A stretch of 56,239 nucleotides of DNA from a virus, in the IMG/VR virus record IMGVR_UViG_3300049927_000161, positions 1 to 56,239 of that record. One strand, given 5' to 3'. Position numbers and translations under genes: made by a program. This document shows, piece by piece, positions 9,142 through 18,720 of this stretch. A model generated the notes under the pieces. The model was not told the DNA's origin. It saw nothing but the letters and a program-made list of their open reading frames with translations, and did not search any database. Numbering within the stretch: position 1 is the first letter of the stretch; each line of letters opens with the position of its first letter.

Positions 9142-10617
9142 ATGGGAATATCACAAGCAATACCACAAGGCTCTATTGCGAGCGGCACAGGCATTAGTTT
9201 TAAGAACGCGCAATTGCGAGTTCAGTCTCCTTTATTGCCGCAACGTGTTGCAGTTCTTGCGAGCGCAAAAACTGGCGTTACCGGATTTACTGATAATGCA
9301 CGCGTTGAAATTTTAAGCATTAAAGACGCTGGTGACACATTCGGTTATGGTAGTCCAATTCACACTATTTGTAGAATTCTTTTTAATCCTCAGCAAAATG
9401 TTGGAACGATTCCTGTTGACGTTTATCCTGTTCCTGCAGGAGCGGATGCTGTTGCGGCAACTGGTTCCATTGCATTTTCTGGCACACAAACAGCTACACA
9501 GCAATATGTTCTTTGTATTGGTAGTGAAGTTTTCACTTTTACTTTGACAGAAGGCACGACTGCCTCAGCCGCAGCAACTCAAGTAAAAAATATGCTGGAC
9601 AGCAATGTTAATTTATTGGTTACGACTGATGACATTGACACTGGATCAATTCCCCTTACTGCTAATTGGGAAGGCTTAACTTCAAACGACATCGGCATTA
9701 GCTTATTTGGAGCCTCTGCAGGAATAACAATTACGATTACCGATATGTCGGGCGGAGACATTGATGCAAATTTAACTGGAGCGTTAGCAAATTTTGGCGA
9801 AGTTCATGAAACAATTGTTGTTAATCAATTTTATGATGCTAGCAATTTAACAAAGTTGATCAATACCAACGAGACATTATGGCAAGCCATTGTGGGTCAA
9901 CCGTTCTATGCGATCTATGGAAGTTTTGAAACCGATCCTACGACTGTCAGTTCTGAAACCGATACAGCAAAAAATGACAGAACCAATTGCAAGTTTCCGG
10001 TTCCTGGCTCTACTAGTGCGCCGTTTGAAATTGCGGCAAGTCTTGCGGCATTAACTGCAATCACTTCCAACAATGATCCTGCCAAACCTTATTACGGCGG
10101 CGTTGTCTATGGCATTGTTCCTGGCTTGGCTCAAGACCAATGGGAATATGCTGAAAGAGATTATATTGAAAAACGCGGTTGCAGTACGAGCTATCTAGAT
10201 AATGGCCAAGTAAAAGTAGGGGACGCATTAACAACGTACCATCCTGCAGGAGTTGACGCGCCTGGATATCGTTACGTTGTCGACATTGCAAAGTCTCAAT
10301 ACATTTTAAACGACTTGCGCACATTATTTGACGGTGACGAATGGAACCAAAAGATTTTAGTTGGTGACAATGATCAAGCGACCAATCCTAATGCACGCAA
10401 GCCCTCTGCAGCTAAAGCAGCAATTCTTGCGCGTGTAGATGATTGGGAAACTAAGGCAATTATTGTTGACGCGGATTATACTCGCAAAAATACACGCGTA
10501 GAAATCGATCCAAGCAATAACAATCGATTAAATTCTGTGATTCCTACTTTTTATAGCGGCGGTGCTAGAATCAAAAGTACCGACTTTTTATTCTCAACCC
10601 AAGTCGGAGGAAATTAA
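9142..10617 (+). CDS. Contractile tail sheath protein, Mu gpL type
   Basis: A 491-residue sheath subunit. The N-terminus (MGISQAIPQGSIASGTGI), the VAATGSIAFSG handle-like domain and the C-terminus with NNNRLNSVIPTFYSGGARI match the Mu L family. A contractile sheath makes this a myovirus. The gene is followed three bases later by the tube gene with a strong GGAGG site, the standard sheath-tube pair. Confidence 0.92.
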   Translation: MGISQAIPQGSIASGTGISFKNAQLRVQSPLLPQRVAVLASAKTGVTGFTDNARVEILSIKDAGDTFGYGSPIHTICRILFNPQQNVGTIPVDVYPVPAGADAVAATGSIAFSGTQTATQQYVLCIGSEVFTFTLTEGTTASAAATQVKNMLDSNVNLLVTTDDIDTGSIPLTANWEGLTSNDIGISLFGASAGITITITDMSGGDIDANLTGALANFGEVHETIVVNQFYDASNLTKLINTNETLWQAIVGQPFYAIYGSFETDPTTVSSETDTAKNDRTNCKFPVPGSTSAPFEIAASLAALTAITSNNDPAKPYYGGVVYGIVPGLAQDQWEYAERDYIEKRGCSTSYLDNGQVKVGDALTTYHPAGVDAPGYRYVVDIAKSQYILNDLRTLFDGDEWNQKILVGDNDQATNPNARKPSAAKAAILARVDDWETKAIIVDADYTRKNTRVEIDPSNNNRLNSVIPTFYSGGARIKSTDFLFSTQVGGN

Positions 10618-10619
10618 TT

Positions 10620-11000
10620 ATGCCAGCATTAGGTGGAAGTTGTGGGAAATTAACCTTATTAGGTCGTCCGTTTAGCATTGTGGGTGACGCTGACATTGGG
10701 CAGAAACTTGTTCGCACGGAAAATGAATCTCAGCCTAACGGTGACGGAACGAGCCGTTTAATTAAAAAGGCAGTCACGCAAAGATTGGAAGGTGTTAACG
10801 TCACAATTGACGACACTCTTTTAGACTTTGAAGCATTGCAAGATTTTGCAGAACTAAAAGACTATATTTCGTTTACTGTTGAACTGCCAAGCGGTGCAAT
10901 TTATTCTGGTAAATGTCAATTAAGTGGCGAAATCAAACGCCAAACAATGAACGCGACATGTGAATTGTCGCTTGACTGCATTAACATGGTATTACAATAA
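10620..11000 (+). CDS. Tail tube protein, Mu gpM type
   Basis: A 126-residue inner tube subunit. The motif MPALGGSCGKLTLLGRPF at the N-terminus, the central GDGTSRLIKKAVTQRLEGV and the final NATCELSLDCI are typical of Mu M-like tubes. Length and position directly behind the sheath agree. It has a GGAGGAAATTAATT leader and is followed by a strong GGAGA site for the chaperone gene. Confidence 0.9.
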   Translation: MPALGGSCGKLTLLGRPFSIVGDADIGQKLVRTENESQPNGDGTSRLIKKAVTQRLEGVNVTIDDTLLDFEALQDFAELKDYISFTVELPSGAIYSGKCQLSGEIKRQTMNATCELSLDCINMVLQ

Positions 11001-11008
11001 GGAGACTT

Positions 11009-11455
11009 ATGGACATTATTAAATTGGGCAGTGCTGACGCATTAATAGAATTTCAAAGAATGATCGATGCGTTTGGTTGCGACATTAACTTAGAAGAAAT
11101 TGGAAAAAGTCCAGAAGAAAGACTAGTTGAGCGTGACAATTCAATTAAAACTGTTTTACGCGCAATTGAGTTAGGACAAATTAGTTTAGAGCAAGAAAAA
11201 GACGAATTTGTCATTGTTCATAATTTGTTTAAGCCATTAAATGAAAATCGACCCACTTTAAAATATAGAATGTTGGACGTGGCCAAGTTAAAGATGTCTG
11301 ACCAATTCAATAATAATCAAGGAATTGGAAAGCAACAAGCCATGATTGCTGCAATGGCTGGAGAAGCCATTGGCATGATCAGTAGAATGCTTGCTCGAGA
11401 TTTCATGATAGCCGTCAAGGTATCAGAAGTTTTTTTTATGGTGCTGGCACATTAA
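11009..11455 (+). CDS. Tail assembly chaperone, zero-frame product (gpG-like)
   Basis: A 148-residue, mostly helical, charged protein between tube and tape measure, where Mu gp41 and lambda G lie. Such chaperones coat the tape measure while the tube polymerises. Near its 3' end is a slippery T-run (11430-11437), and the frame stops soon after, while the -1 frame stays open to the tape measure start. The zero-frame stop is at 11453-11455. Confidence 0.8.
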   Translation: MDIIKLGSADALIEFQRMIDAFGCDINLEEIGKSPEERLVERDNSIKTVLRAIELGQISLEQEKDEFVIVHNLFKPLNENRPTLKYRMLDVAKLKMSDQFNNNQGIGKQQAMIAAMAGEAIGMISRMLARDFMIAVKVSEVFFMVLAH

Positions 11456-11628
11456 GCAAAGACTGGTATTCAAAACTTGGTTCATTGGTTAATAACGGAT
11501 GGACGGATCACGAAAAGCTTAATCGGATGTCATTGTACGACTTAGACTTTTATTATCGCCTTGTTGAGAAACTCGCCGAGGCGAATGCAAAAGCGGCTGA
11601 AAAGGTGAAAAATGGCAAACGTATTTAA
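11009..11628 (+). CDS. Tail assembly chaperone, -1 frameshift product (gpGT-like)
   Basis: A -1 slip at T TTT TTT (11431-11437) would join the first 143 codons to 63 further codons ending at TAA 11626-11628, a fusion of about 206 residues. The extension reads YGAGTLSKDWYSKLG and continues to RLVEKLAEANAKAAEK, a typical helical T domain, and overlaps the tape measure start by 17 bases. The open -1 frame, canonical heptamer and gene order are seen directly; that ribosomes shift here follows from lambda G/GT and the homologous Mu genes. Confidence 0.8.
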
Positions 11629-13435
11629 AGTCAGCGCGATATTTACAGCCTTTGATGAAATCACTAAGCCCTTGCAGAAAATGGGAAAGTCTTTGGACGA
11701 ATTTTCTGCAAAAAATAAAATCTTAATGAAAAATCTTAATACTGCTGGGAGAACGATCGGTAGTGGATTCGGTTCAATTGCTGGTGGAATCATTCAAGCC
11801 ACCATTGCGTTAACTGCTTTTAGATTATTAATCACTGACACGTTTAAAATTGGTATAGACTTTGAAAAAGTTCTCGCGAGTGCCGGAGCCAAGTTTGACG
11901 TTAACATTAAAAAGGGTACGTCTGAATATGCAAAAATAGAAGCAGCCGCTCGCCAAGTTGGCAAAATGACACAGTTTACAGCCGTACAAGCCGCGCAAGG
12001 TCTGGAATATCTGGCCTTGGCTGGCTTTAAAGTAGACCAAGCAATATCTGCTTTGCCTGGTGTTGTTGACCTTGCTACTGCTGCAAATTTGGATCTTGCG
12101 CGTGCGAGCATGATCGCCACAAACAGTTTAGGTGGCTTTGGCTTAATGACAAAAGACACTGAGCAATTAGCGAAGAATTTGGCTAGAGTTAACGATGTAT
12201 TCTTATTAACTTCAACCACTTTTAGTACTGACGTAGAGCAATTATTTGAAGCTGTACGTCAAGCCGCTCCGATTGCAAAACAAGTCGGTGTTAGTGTTGA
12301 GCAGTTTTCCGCTTATGCTGGCGTGCTATCTAACGCAGGCATTAAATCTGAAAGGGCGGGCATTGCTTTAAGAAATATTTTTATTCGCTTTAATGCTTCA
12401 GTTGGACAGGGAACCGCATTGTTACGTAAACTTGGAATCCAAACAAAAGATTCTCAAGGAAACATTATAGATATGACGGATATAATTGGACAGTTAGCAG
12501 AAAAACTTAACAAAATGGGAAGCGCTCAAAGAATTAAATATTTATCCACTATTTTTGGCAAAGAAGCCGTTGCTTCTGCAAGTGTACTTATGGGCAACGT
12601 AGAAGCTATAAAAGAATACACGAAGCAATTAGAACATGCCGCTGGAACCACTGAAAAAATGGCGAAAATTATGAGGGAAACTTTTCAAGGAAGAATATTC
12701 TCACTTATAAGTGCGTTTCAAGATTTACAATTAATATTGATGAATCATGTCTCGCCTGGATTAGGAATTACTCTTGATTTGTTCACAGGATTTTTTAGGT
12801 TAATTGGTCAGCCGGGTCCACTTAAAGAAATTATCAAATGGCTTGTTACAATGCTGGAAGTTTTTATTCCATTAATAACAATTGTAAAACTGGTCACAAC
12901 CGTTATTTGGCTTTTCAATTTGGCGTTGGCTGCAAATCCAATAATTTTATTCACAATTCTTGTCAGTATTTTAATTGGAACATTAATCTATCTATACAAA
13001 AACTGGGACAGACTTAGAGATGGATTTTTTGGTTTCTTAAATACAGCCGCCTCACAATTTCTAGGCTGGGTCATTGCCGTAGGAGACACTATTGTTAATT
13101 TCTTTATTCATCCATTACAGTCTGTGATCGATATGCTTAAATGGGTTTCCAGCTTTTTTAAGTCTGTTGAAACAAAGCCCATTGTTACGACAATTTTAGA
13201 AAAAAAAGAAGTTTCCACAACCGATGACGTTACTCGAAATTATGTTGATAAAGGCGAACAGGGGGAAGACGTTACTTTAAGTTCAAAATTAATTAGACCA
13301 ATTTCTTCCAATGTTAACAATAGAATTGGTGGACAAATTGACGTTAATTTTAATAACGCTCCTAAAGATGCTGAAATAAATACGAAGAGTTACAACGATT
13401 TTGAATTTAATCTAGCGCGGAGTAGCTCATTCTAA
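11612..13435 (+). CDS. Tail tape measure protein
   Basis: A 607-residue tape measure of the TP901 type. It sets tail length and is ejected with the DNA. The N-terminal region is helical, followed by the conserved phage core with GKMTQFTAVQAAQGLEYLAL, LSNAGIKSERAGIALRN and the KYLSTIFGKEAVASASVLM segment. Hydrophobic helices around residues 395-450 are usual membrane-active parts. It starts within the chaperone extension, confirming the frameshift geometry. At 607 residues it predicts a fairly short tail. Confidence 0.92.
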   Translation: MANVFKVSAIFTAFDEITKPLQKMGKSLDEFSAKNKILMKNLNTAGRTIGSGFGSIAGGIIQATIALTAFRLLITDTFKIGIDFEKVLASAGAKFDVNIKKGTSEYAKIEAAARQVGKMTQFTAVQAAQGLEYLALAGFKVDQAISALPGVVDLATAANLDLARASMIATNSLGGFGLMTKDTEQLAKNLARVNDVFLLTSTTFSTDVEQLFEAVRQAAPIAKQVGVSVEQFSAYAGVLSNAGIKSERAGIALRNIFIRFNASVGQGTALLRKLGIQTKDSQGNIIDMTDIIGQLAEKLNKMGSAQRIKYLSTIFGKEAVASASVLMGNVEAIKEYTKQLEHAAGTTEKMAKIMRETFQGRIFSLISAFQDLQLILMNHVSPGLGITLDLFTGFFRLIGQPGPLKEIIKWLVTMLEVFIPLITIVKLVTTVIWLFNLALAANPIILFTILVSILIGTLIYLYKNWDRLRDGFFGFLNTAASQFLGWVIAVGDTIVNFFIHPLQSVIDMLKWVSSFFKSVETKPIVTTILEKKEVSTTDDVTRNYVDKGEQGEDVTLSSKLIRPISSNVNNRIGGQIDVNFNNAPKDAEINTKSYNDFEFNLARSSSF

Positions 13436-14691
13436 TGACGTGGTCAGAAAGATTAAAAGAAGCCTCTTATACTTCACCAAGCGGAGTACGCACCACGTTC
13501 CAATATGAGGACGTGGAAGAAAGTTTTGATAAAAATATTTCTATCTATAGATTTCCAAGTCGTGATGGTGCGTATGTTTTGGGATTAGGCTCAGGCGAAA
13601 AACACTATCCCTTTACCGCTTTTTTAAGCGGAACCAATTATGATTTACGCGCAACCGTTTTTATTAATGCCCTTTATGAGAGCGGCAATGGAATTTTAGA
13701 ACATCCGATGTACGGAACAAAAACCGTGCAAGTCACAAGGGTGATTCGCAAAGACGCTCTAGTCACTGCTGCAAACCAAGCCAGAATAGAAATTGAATTT
13801 GTGGAAAGTACCGATAAAACTTTCCCAGCGACTAATGCAGACGTGGCAAATGATTTATTGCGTCAGCAAGAAGAATTCGATGAATTGGACGCGCAAGACT
13901 ATGCCGACAAAGAAAAATATAATACGCCGCAAGAGCGCGTGGACAGTGAGAGTCGCTGGACAGCATTGCTCAAAATTATAACGGCTGCTTTAACAAAAGT
14001 CGCCCAAATTGAACAGGGAATTAATGCACAGTTCCATAATATCTATAACCAAATTAACAGTAACATTACCACGTTAATTGACGACCCATTGTCCCTTGTT
14101 ATGCAAACAATCACATTGGTAAAAACTCCATCGCGCATGACGCAACAGATTGAGCGCAGATTGAGTGGCTATGCAGATTTAACGCAAAGAATTATTGACA
14201 ATGCAAAAATAAATGATAAAACAAATGACACTCGAAATTCTGTTATTGAAAATTCTGCTGTGCTTGCTGCTGTCGCGGCGGCGGCTGCTCAGGCCACATT
14301 GTTTGCAGAATATAAAACAAAAAGTGAAGCGTTAAAAGCTTCCCAAACTGCATTGGCTATGTATGAGCAAACAAGAAATTATATTGAAACTAGCCAGCAA
14401 CAATTCCAAATTGACGACCTTAATTTAATGCTCTATGGAGATCAAACAGTAGCAGAGAGATTAAATAATATTGCTCAACAAACTTCTTCACGCCTTGCGG
14501 GTCTTGCGTTTACCTTAAAGCAAGAACGGAATGTTATTTTGCAACGGGAAAGAACGATTATAGATTTGTCGTTTGAATTATACGGAAGCTCAAGCGATGC
14601 AATTCTAGACGAGTTAATTTCTATAAATCAATTAGAAGACGAAGAAATAATATTGATTCCTAAAAATAGGAACATTGTTTATTATGCCTAG
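13435..14691 (+). CDS. DNA circularisation / tail protein, Mu gpN family
   Basis: A 418-residue protein with the N-terminal domain of the Mu N family: MTWSERLKEASYTSPSGV, then RFPSRDGAYV and the GILEHPMYGTKTVQV motif. The family is annotated as DNA circulation protein but acts as a baseplate or tail-tip structural component. The C-terminal half is helical and contains an alanine-rich run. The start overlaps the tape measure stop as TAATG. Confidence 0.85.
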   Translation: MTWSERLKEASYTSPSGVRTTFQYEDVEESFDKNISIYRFPSRDGAYVLGLGSGEKHYPFTAFLSGTNYDLRATVFINALYESGNGILEHPMYGTKTVQVTRVIRKDALVTAANQARIEIEFVESTDKTFPATNADVANDLLRQQEEFDELDAQDYADKEKYNTPQERVDSESRWTALLKIITAALTKVAQIEQGINAQFHNIYNQINSNITTLIDDPLSLVMQTITLVKTPSRMTQQIERRLSGYADLTQRIIDNAKINDKTNDTRNSVIENSAVLAAVAAAAAQATLFAEYKTKSEALKASQTALAMYEQTRNYIETSQQQFQIDDLNLMLYGDQTVAERLNNIAQQTSSRLAGLAFTLKQERNVILQRERTIIDLSFELYGSSSDAILDELISINQLEDEEIILIPKNRNIVYYA

Positions 14692-15934
14692 AAATTATAT
14701 TGTCAAAACAGGAGATACTATCCAAGCAGTTGCTATACGCATGTATGGAGACGTTTCCAAATATCCTGTTATTTTGCACGCCAATCAACAATTACGACAA
14801 AATGTTCCATTGCAATCTGGCATGGTTTTAGTCATTCCAGACTTAAAAGATGCTCTCGCTCCTATAATACAGAAATCTGACGATCCTGACTTAGTGACCA
14901 TCATTATTGATGGCGTTAGGCTAATTCATTGGTCTGATTTAACGATTGAATTGACCATTGATAAGTTTGCAAACAGCTTTTCATTTTCCGTTCCTTGGGA
15001 CCCAGACGTATTATTGTATCGTAGTTTATTCAGACCATTCACGTATAAGCTTTGCAAAATTTTTATAGGAAATCAATTAATACTGACGGGCAATGTTATT
15101 AATAATAAGCCTAGCAGCGCATACGATAGTAGAACATTAAAAATTTCTGGATATAGTTCTGCAGGAATTCTTAATGATTGTAATTTTCCACAGAGCGCTT
15201 TTCCATTGTATTTTGACGGCCTTACGTTGCCAGAAATTGCTAGAAGTAGTCTAGAGTTTTTTAACTTGGAATTTTTAGACAGTTCAGGCGACACGCAGCC
15301 ATTCGCAGACATTACCGTTAAGCCGCAAGACAAGGTTATCAATTTTTTAATTGATCTTGCAAAGAAACGTGGACTGATATTCCGCAGTACGCCAGATGGA
15401 ACTTTAGAATTAACGAGAGCTTCCACTGTAAAATCTAAATTTACTTTACAGGAAAAAGAAACCAATATTATTGGAATTGAATGTGTACTTGATGGAACAT
15501 TAGGATATTCATCAATCACAGGAATGTTGGGAATGTCGGCAGGATCTAGTGACGAAGAAAACGGAGACCTGTACACGGAAACTGACGAGTTTATAACTGC
15601 TGCAGGAGTATCGCGACCATTTTTATTTGAGTTGGATAATATTGACCAAGGAACAATTGTTGATGCTGTTAAGGCTAAGCATAGAAGGAATTGGTCTGAC
15701 AGAATAAATTATATTTTGACAGTTGAAGGGTGGCGCACGCCGTTAAATGAAATTTGGAGAGAAGACACTCGCCTACAAGTTATTTATCCTAGCGCGTTCA
15801 TCTATATAAATTATGAATTTATTATTAAAACTGTTAGATTAATAACAAGTGCAAATGAGCGCAAAACTGAATTGGAATTGACACTACCGCAAGCATACAC
15901 AAACGAGGAGTTAATAACTTTACCGTGGCTTTAA
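14684..15934 (+). CDS. Baseplate hub with N-terminal LysM domain (P2 X+D / Mu P like)
   Basis: A 416-residue hub protein. The first 55 residues form a LysM-like module (NYIVKTGDTIQAVAIRMYG, then ANQQL and VLVIPDL) comparable to P2 gpX. The remainder resembles the gpD/gp27-type hub, with KFANSFSFSVPWDP and the ISGYSSAGIL strand, and a C-terminus rich in strands. A separate X gene is therefore fused here. The ATG at 14684 overlaps the previous stop; a TTG three codons upstream is less likely. Confidence 0.85.
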   Translation: MPRNYIVKTGDTIQAVAIRMYGDVSKYPVILHANQQLRQNVPLQSGMVLVIPDLKDALAPIIQKSDDPDLVTIIIDGVRLIHWSDLTIELTIDKFANSFSFSVPWDPDVLLYRSLFRPFTYKLCKIFIGNQLILTGNVINNKPSSAYDSRTLKISGYSSAGILNDCNFPQSAFPLYFDGLTLPEIARSSLEFFNLEFLDSSGDTQPFADITVKPQDKVINFLIDLAKKRGLIFRSTPDGTLELTRASTVKSKFTLQEKETNIIGIECVLDGTLGYSSITGMLGMSAGSSDEENGDLYTETDEFITAAGVSRPFLFELDNIDQGTIVDAVKAKHRRNWSDRINYILTVEGWRTPLNEIWREDTRLQVIYPSAFIYINYEFIIKTVRLITSANERKTELELTLPQAYTNEELITLPWL

Positions 15935-16401
15935 TAGGAAAATTTATACAAGTTGTTGGAAATTTATTGCAGATAAGATATAACTCTATCGCAAATTATA
16001 TTGTTCCTGGACAAGAGTTTTATCCGCCTGGATTTGATTCTAAGCCAATTCCTGGCGACATTCTTTTAGTGGAAAGTGTTATGAGTAGGAACAATCAATA
16101 CGTTATTGGCTGTAAGAAATTACCAGAGGAAAATATTGCGCTTCCTGGTGAAGCCAGAATGTTTAGCCGTGGTGATACAAAAGCTGAAGTCTATTGTGAC
16201 AATGAGGGCGTTGTTAGATTAAACGGAAATTCTTATAGTTTTTTATTATTTGAATTTTTTAGCGCGCATTTTACAGTATTAATCAACGCGTTTAATGATC
16301 ATGTTCATATAGCGAGTGGATCTCCAACGTCTACGCCGACAGTTCCTGTTAGTATTGATATTTCTGATTCTAAAACAACGACGGTAAAAACTGATGGCTA
16401 A
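15925..16401 (+). CDS. Baseplate spike / assembly protein, Mu gp45-like
   Basis: A 158-residue protein following the hub, with an OB-like N-terminal part and a glycine/asparagine turn region before a short C-terminal HVHIASGSPTSTPTVP stretch, a signature of the spike's beta-helical tip. The GTG at 15925 lies within the hub's last codons. Its job would be to pierce the outer membrane. Short tail phages such as Mu have a spike of about this size. Confidence 0.75.
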   Translation: MALIGKFIQVVGNLLQIRYNSIANYIVPGQEFYPPGFDSKPIPGDILLVESVMSRNNQYVIGCKKLPEENIALPGEARMFSRGDTKAEVYCDNEGVVRLNGNSYSFLLFEFFSAHFTVLINAFNDHVHIASGSPTSTPTVPVSIDISDSKTTTVKTDG

Positions 16402-16852
16402 TGAGAATTTATTATTTGAAGGCGACCTAGCTCTTTTTAACAATTTGATCGCCGGAGACATCAATGTTGAGAATGGACAGCCTACAATGGAACAAGGCTT
16501 AGAAACCGCTATTTTTATTTCTTTATATTCTGGCGACAAAAAATCGTATTGGGCTAATGAGAATTTACAACAAACTCCAACGTATCAAATGGGCGGAGAA
16601 TATGAGAAATTGTCGGAAGGTCTAGCATTAAACCCACAAAGCGCACAGCGACTAAATGAGGCAATAAAACGAGATATTCAATGGCTCATTGATGAGAATA
16701 TTGTAAATGAAATCACAACACAATCTTCCATAATAAATGGTGCGTATCAAGTTGTAATTACTGTTTTAAAAAATGATAATAGTACTCAACAATTTAAGTA
16801 TTCCAACAATTGGGTCGGACAGTATTTAAGTCCATCACATGAGAAGAGTTAA
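16394..16852 (+). CDS. Baseplate wedge protein, Mu gp46 / gp25-like
   Basis: A 152-residue wedge component between spike and J genes. The central part, with LNPQSAQRLNEAIKRDIQWL and a following IVNEITTQSS, fits the gp25/W-type fold that links the hub to the wedge. It begins inside the spike gene's last codons. Gene order (45-46-47-48 of Mu) is fully preserved here, which strengthens the call. Confidence 0.8.
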   Translation: MANENLLFEGDLALFNNLIAGDINVENGQPTMEQGLETAIFISLYSGDKKSYWANENLQQTPTYQMGGEYEKLSEGLALNPQSAQRLNEAIKRDIQWLIDENIVNEITTQSSIINGAYQVVITVLKNDNSTQQFKYSNNWVGQYLSPSHEKS

Positions 16853-16857
16853 AAAAT

Positions 16858-17982
16858 ATGGCTGCTCCAATTATTCCAACAACGACAGAAATTGCGACAG
16901 CCGTAATTTCCGATATTGAAGGAAAAATTGCTCAGTCAATTCCATTTTTGCCTAAAGCTGTTTTCCGTGTTATGGGATTCGCGTGGGCTGGCGTAGCCAC
17001 AATTCTCTACAAATATGCTGGCTGGCAATATTTACAAATATTCCCCATAACCGCAGGAGAGAAAGCTCTTGAATTGTGGGGAGAATTAGTCAATATTATT
17101 CGCGCCCCCGCGCAAAGCGCGCAGCTACAAATTATGTTTGTTGGCACAAACGGACAAACGATTTATACCGGAACGAAGATTTTAAACACCTTAACACAAG
17201 TCGTTTACACGATTGATACCGATGTTACTGTTGTTGACAATGTCGCAACAACCACAATGACGGCAATTACGCCTGGCATTAACGGCAACTTACCGGACGG
17301 TAGTGCCGTGAGTATTGTGACTTCATTGCCTGGAATTAGTAATTCTCCTATTATTACCGACACAATCGTCTTCGGCGCAGACAAAGAAGATCTTGAAGTT
17401 TACCGCGCCCGCGTTGTTGGTAGATTCCAACGCCCGCCGCAGGGTGGTGCATATTCTGATTATAGAATCTGGGCAGAAGAAGTTGCAACGATTATCAACG
17501 CGTATCCTTACGCGGGCGATCAAGAAAGCTATGTTCAAGTCTATAGTGAGTCTGAAATTGGTGTTGACGGTATTCCAGATTCCACAGAATTAACCGCCGT
17601 GTTTGACAGCATCAATTTACCAAACCGTAGACCCGTATGCGCAAGAGTTTTGTCATTGCCGATTTACCGTGCCACTTTTAATGTTAAAATTTATAATTTA
17701 ACTCCAATTAACACCAAAGTTCAAGACGACATTGAAAGTTCTTTAACAGAATATCTATTGAATCGTGAACCGTACATTGACGGACTTTCTGTGAATAACA
17801 AGAGTGTTATAACGTCAACTCAATTGATCAGTGTTATAGATGAGGCCGCACAAGTGAACGGCTCTTCTTTTACTGACGCGCAATTTTTCCTTAGTACCGC
17901 GCCGACGACTGACGTTGCGAAATTTATTTTAGGGGAAGGACAAAAAGCAAAACTTGGCACAATAACCTATGCGACACTATAG
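16858..17982 (+). CDS. Baseplate wedge protein, J-like (Mu gp47)
   Basis: A 374-residue J protein with the recognisable AGEKALELWGEL segment, the long repeat-like beta region (VNIIRAPAQSAQ to GINGNLPDGS) and the conserved RFQRPPQGGAYSDYRIWAEE motif near the middle. It makes the wedge ring that couples fibre binding to sheath contraction. It is followed directly by the gp48-like gene. Confidence 0.92.
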   Translation: MAAPIIPTTTEIATAVISDIEGKIAQSIPFLPKAVFRVMGFAWAGVATILYKYAGWQYLQIFPITAGEKALELWGELVNIIRAPAQSAQLQIMFVGTNGQTIYTGTKILNTLTQVVYTIDTDVTVVDNVATTTMTAITPGINGNLPDGSAVSIVTSLPGISNSPIITDTIVFGADKEDLEVYRARVVGRFQRPPQGGAYSDYRIWAEEVATIINAYPYAGDQESYVQVYSESEIGVDGIPDSTELTAVFDSINLPNRRPVCARVLSLPIYRATFNVKIYNLTPINTKVQDDIESSLTEYLLNREPYIDGLSVNNKSVITSTQLISVIDEAAQVNGSSFTDAQFFLSTAPTTDVAKFILGEGQKAKLGTITYATL

Positions 17983-18705
17983 ATGGACTATCAAAAACGC
18001 TTTGTAAAAGTCTATAGATTGTTATTGCCCAACGGTAGAGCGTGGAACATTCATCTAAGTAACTTTTTTTTAAAAGTTATTGATGGAATGACGCAAGTTT
18101 GCCATAGACTAAAATCTCTTTTTATTATTATAAAAGAGACGCCTTTTCCGTATTTGACAAATTCAATTGCGGAATGGGAACAGCAATTTTATTTAATAGG
18201 CGTCAATGGAATGACGGAAGAGCAACGCCGTGACAGGTTAGCCGCACAATGGGCAGCGCAGGGAGGGCAAAGTCCAAGTTACATTGAATACATGCTGTCA
18301 ACGATTGGAATTACAGCAAAAGTTTACGAGAATCTAGGACATTATTCCGTAACAATGTTTGACGGTACAACATGCGGTGACGGAGCAACGTGCGATACTG
18401 GAACGTGGTGGGATCCGAATTATTTTATCTCGATTGGCTGTCAACTTTTAGTTAATGGCTTTATTCCAGATAAAACGTATGCGATCTCTCCTAAGCCGAG
18501 TATGTGGGGATATTATTTTGTGGTGGCGGATCCAAGCGGAATTGAAGTTCCGCTAATTATTCCGATAGAATTGCGTAGTACGTTTATAACGACGCTATTG
18601 CAAATAAAGCCCACGAATACACGGGCTTTAATAAATGCGCATTACACGGACGATACAATGGGTGATGGCGCGACAATGGGTGATGGATCTACGATGGTTT
18701 TTTAA
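17983..18705 (+). CDS. Tail protein of the Mu gp48 / DUF2313 type
   Basis: A 240-residue protein with the conserved N-terminus around LLPNGRAWN, and the EEQRRDRLAAQWAAQGGQSP motif of DUF2313/P2 I-like proteins that join fibres to the baseplate. Glycine-aspartate-threonine repeats occur in the middle (GTTCGDGATCDTG) and again at the very C-terminus (MGDGATMGDGSTMVF), suggesting an internal duplication of a fibre-docking loop. Confidence 0.82.
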   Translation: MDYQKRFVKVYRLLLPNGRAWNIHLSNFFLKVIDGMTQVCHRLKSLFIIIKETPFPYLTNSIAEWEQQFYLIGVNGMTEEQRRDRLAAQWAAQGGQSPSYIEYMLSTIGITAKVYENLGHYSVTMFDGTTCGDGATCDTGTWWDPNYFISIGCQLLVNGFIPDKTYAISPKPSMWGYYFVVADPSGIEVPLIIPIELRSTFITTLLQIKPTNTRALINAHYTDDTMGDGATMGDGSTMVF

Positions 18706-18720
18706 TTTGATTGGTGAAAT

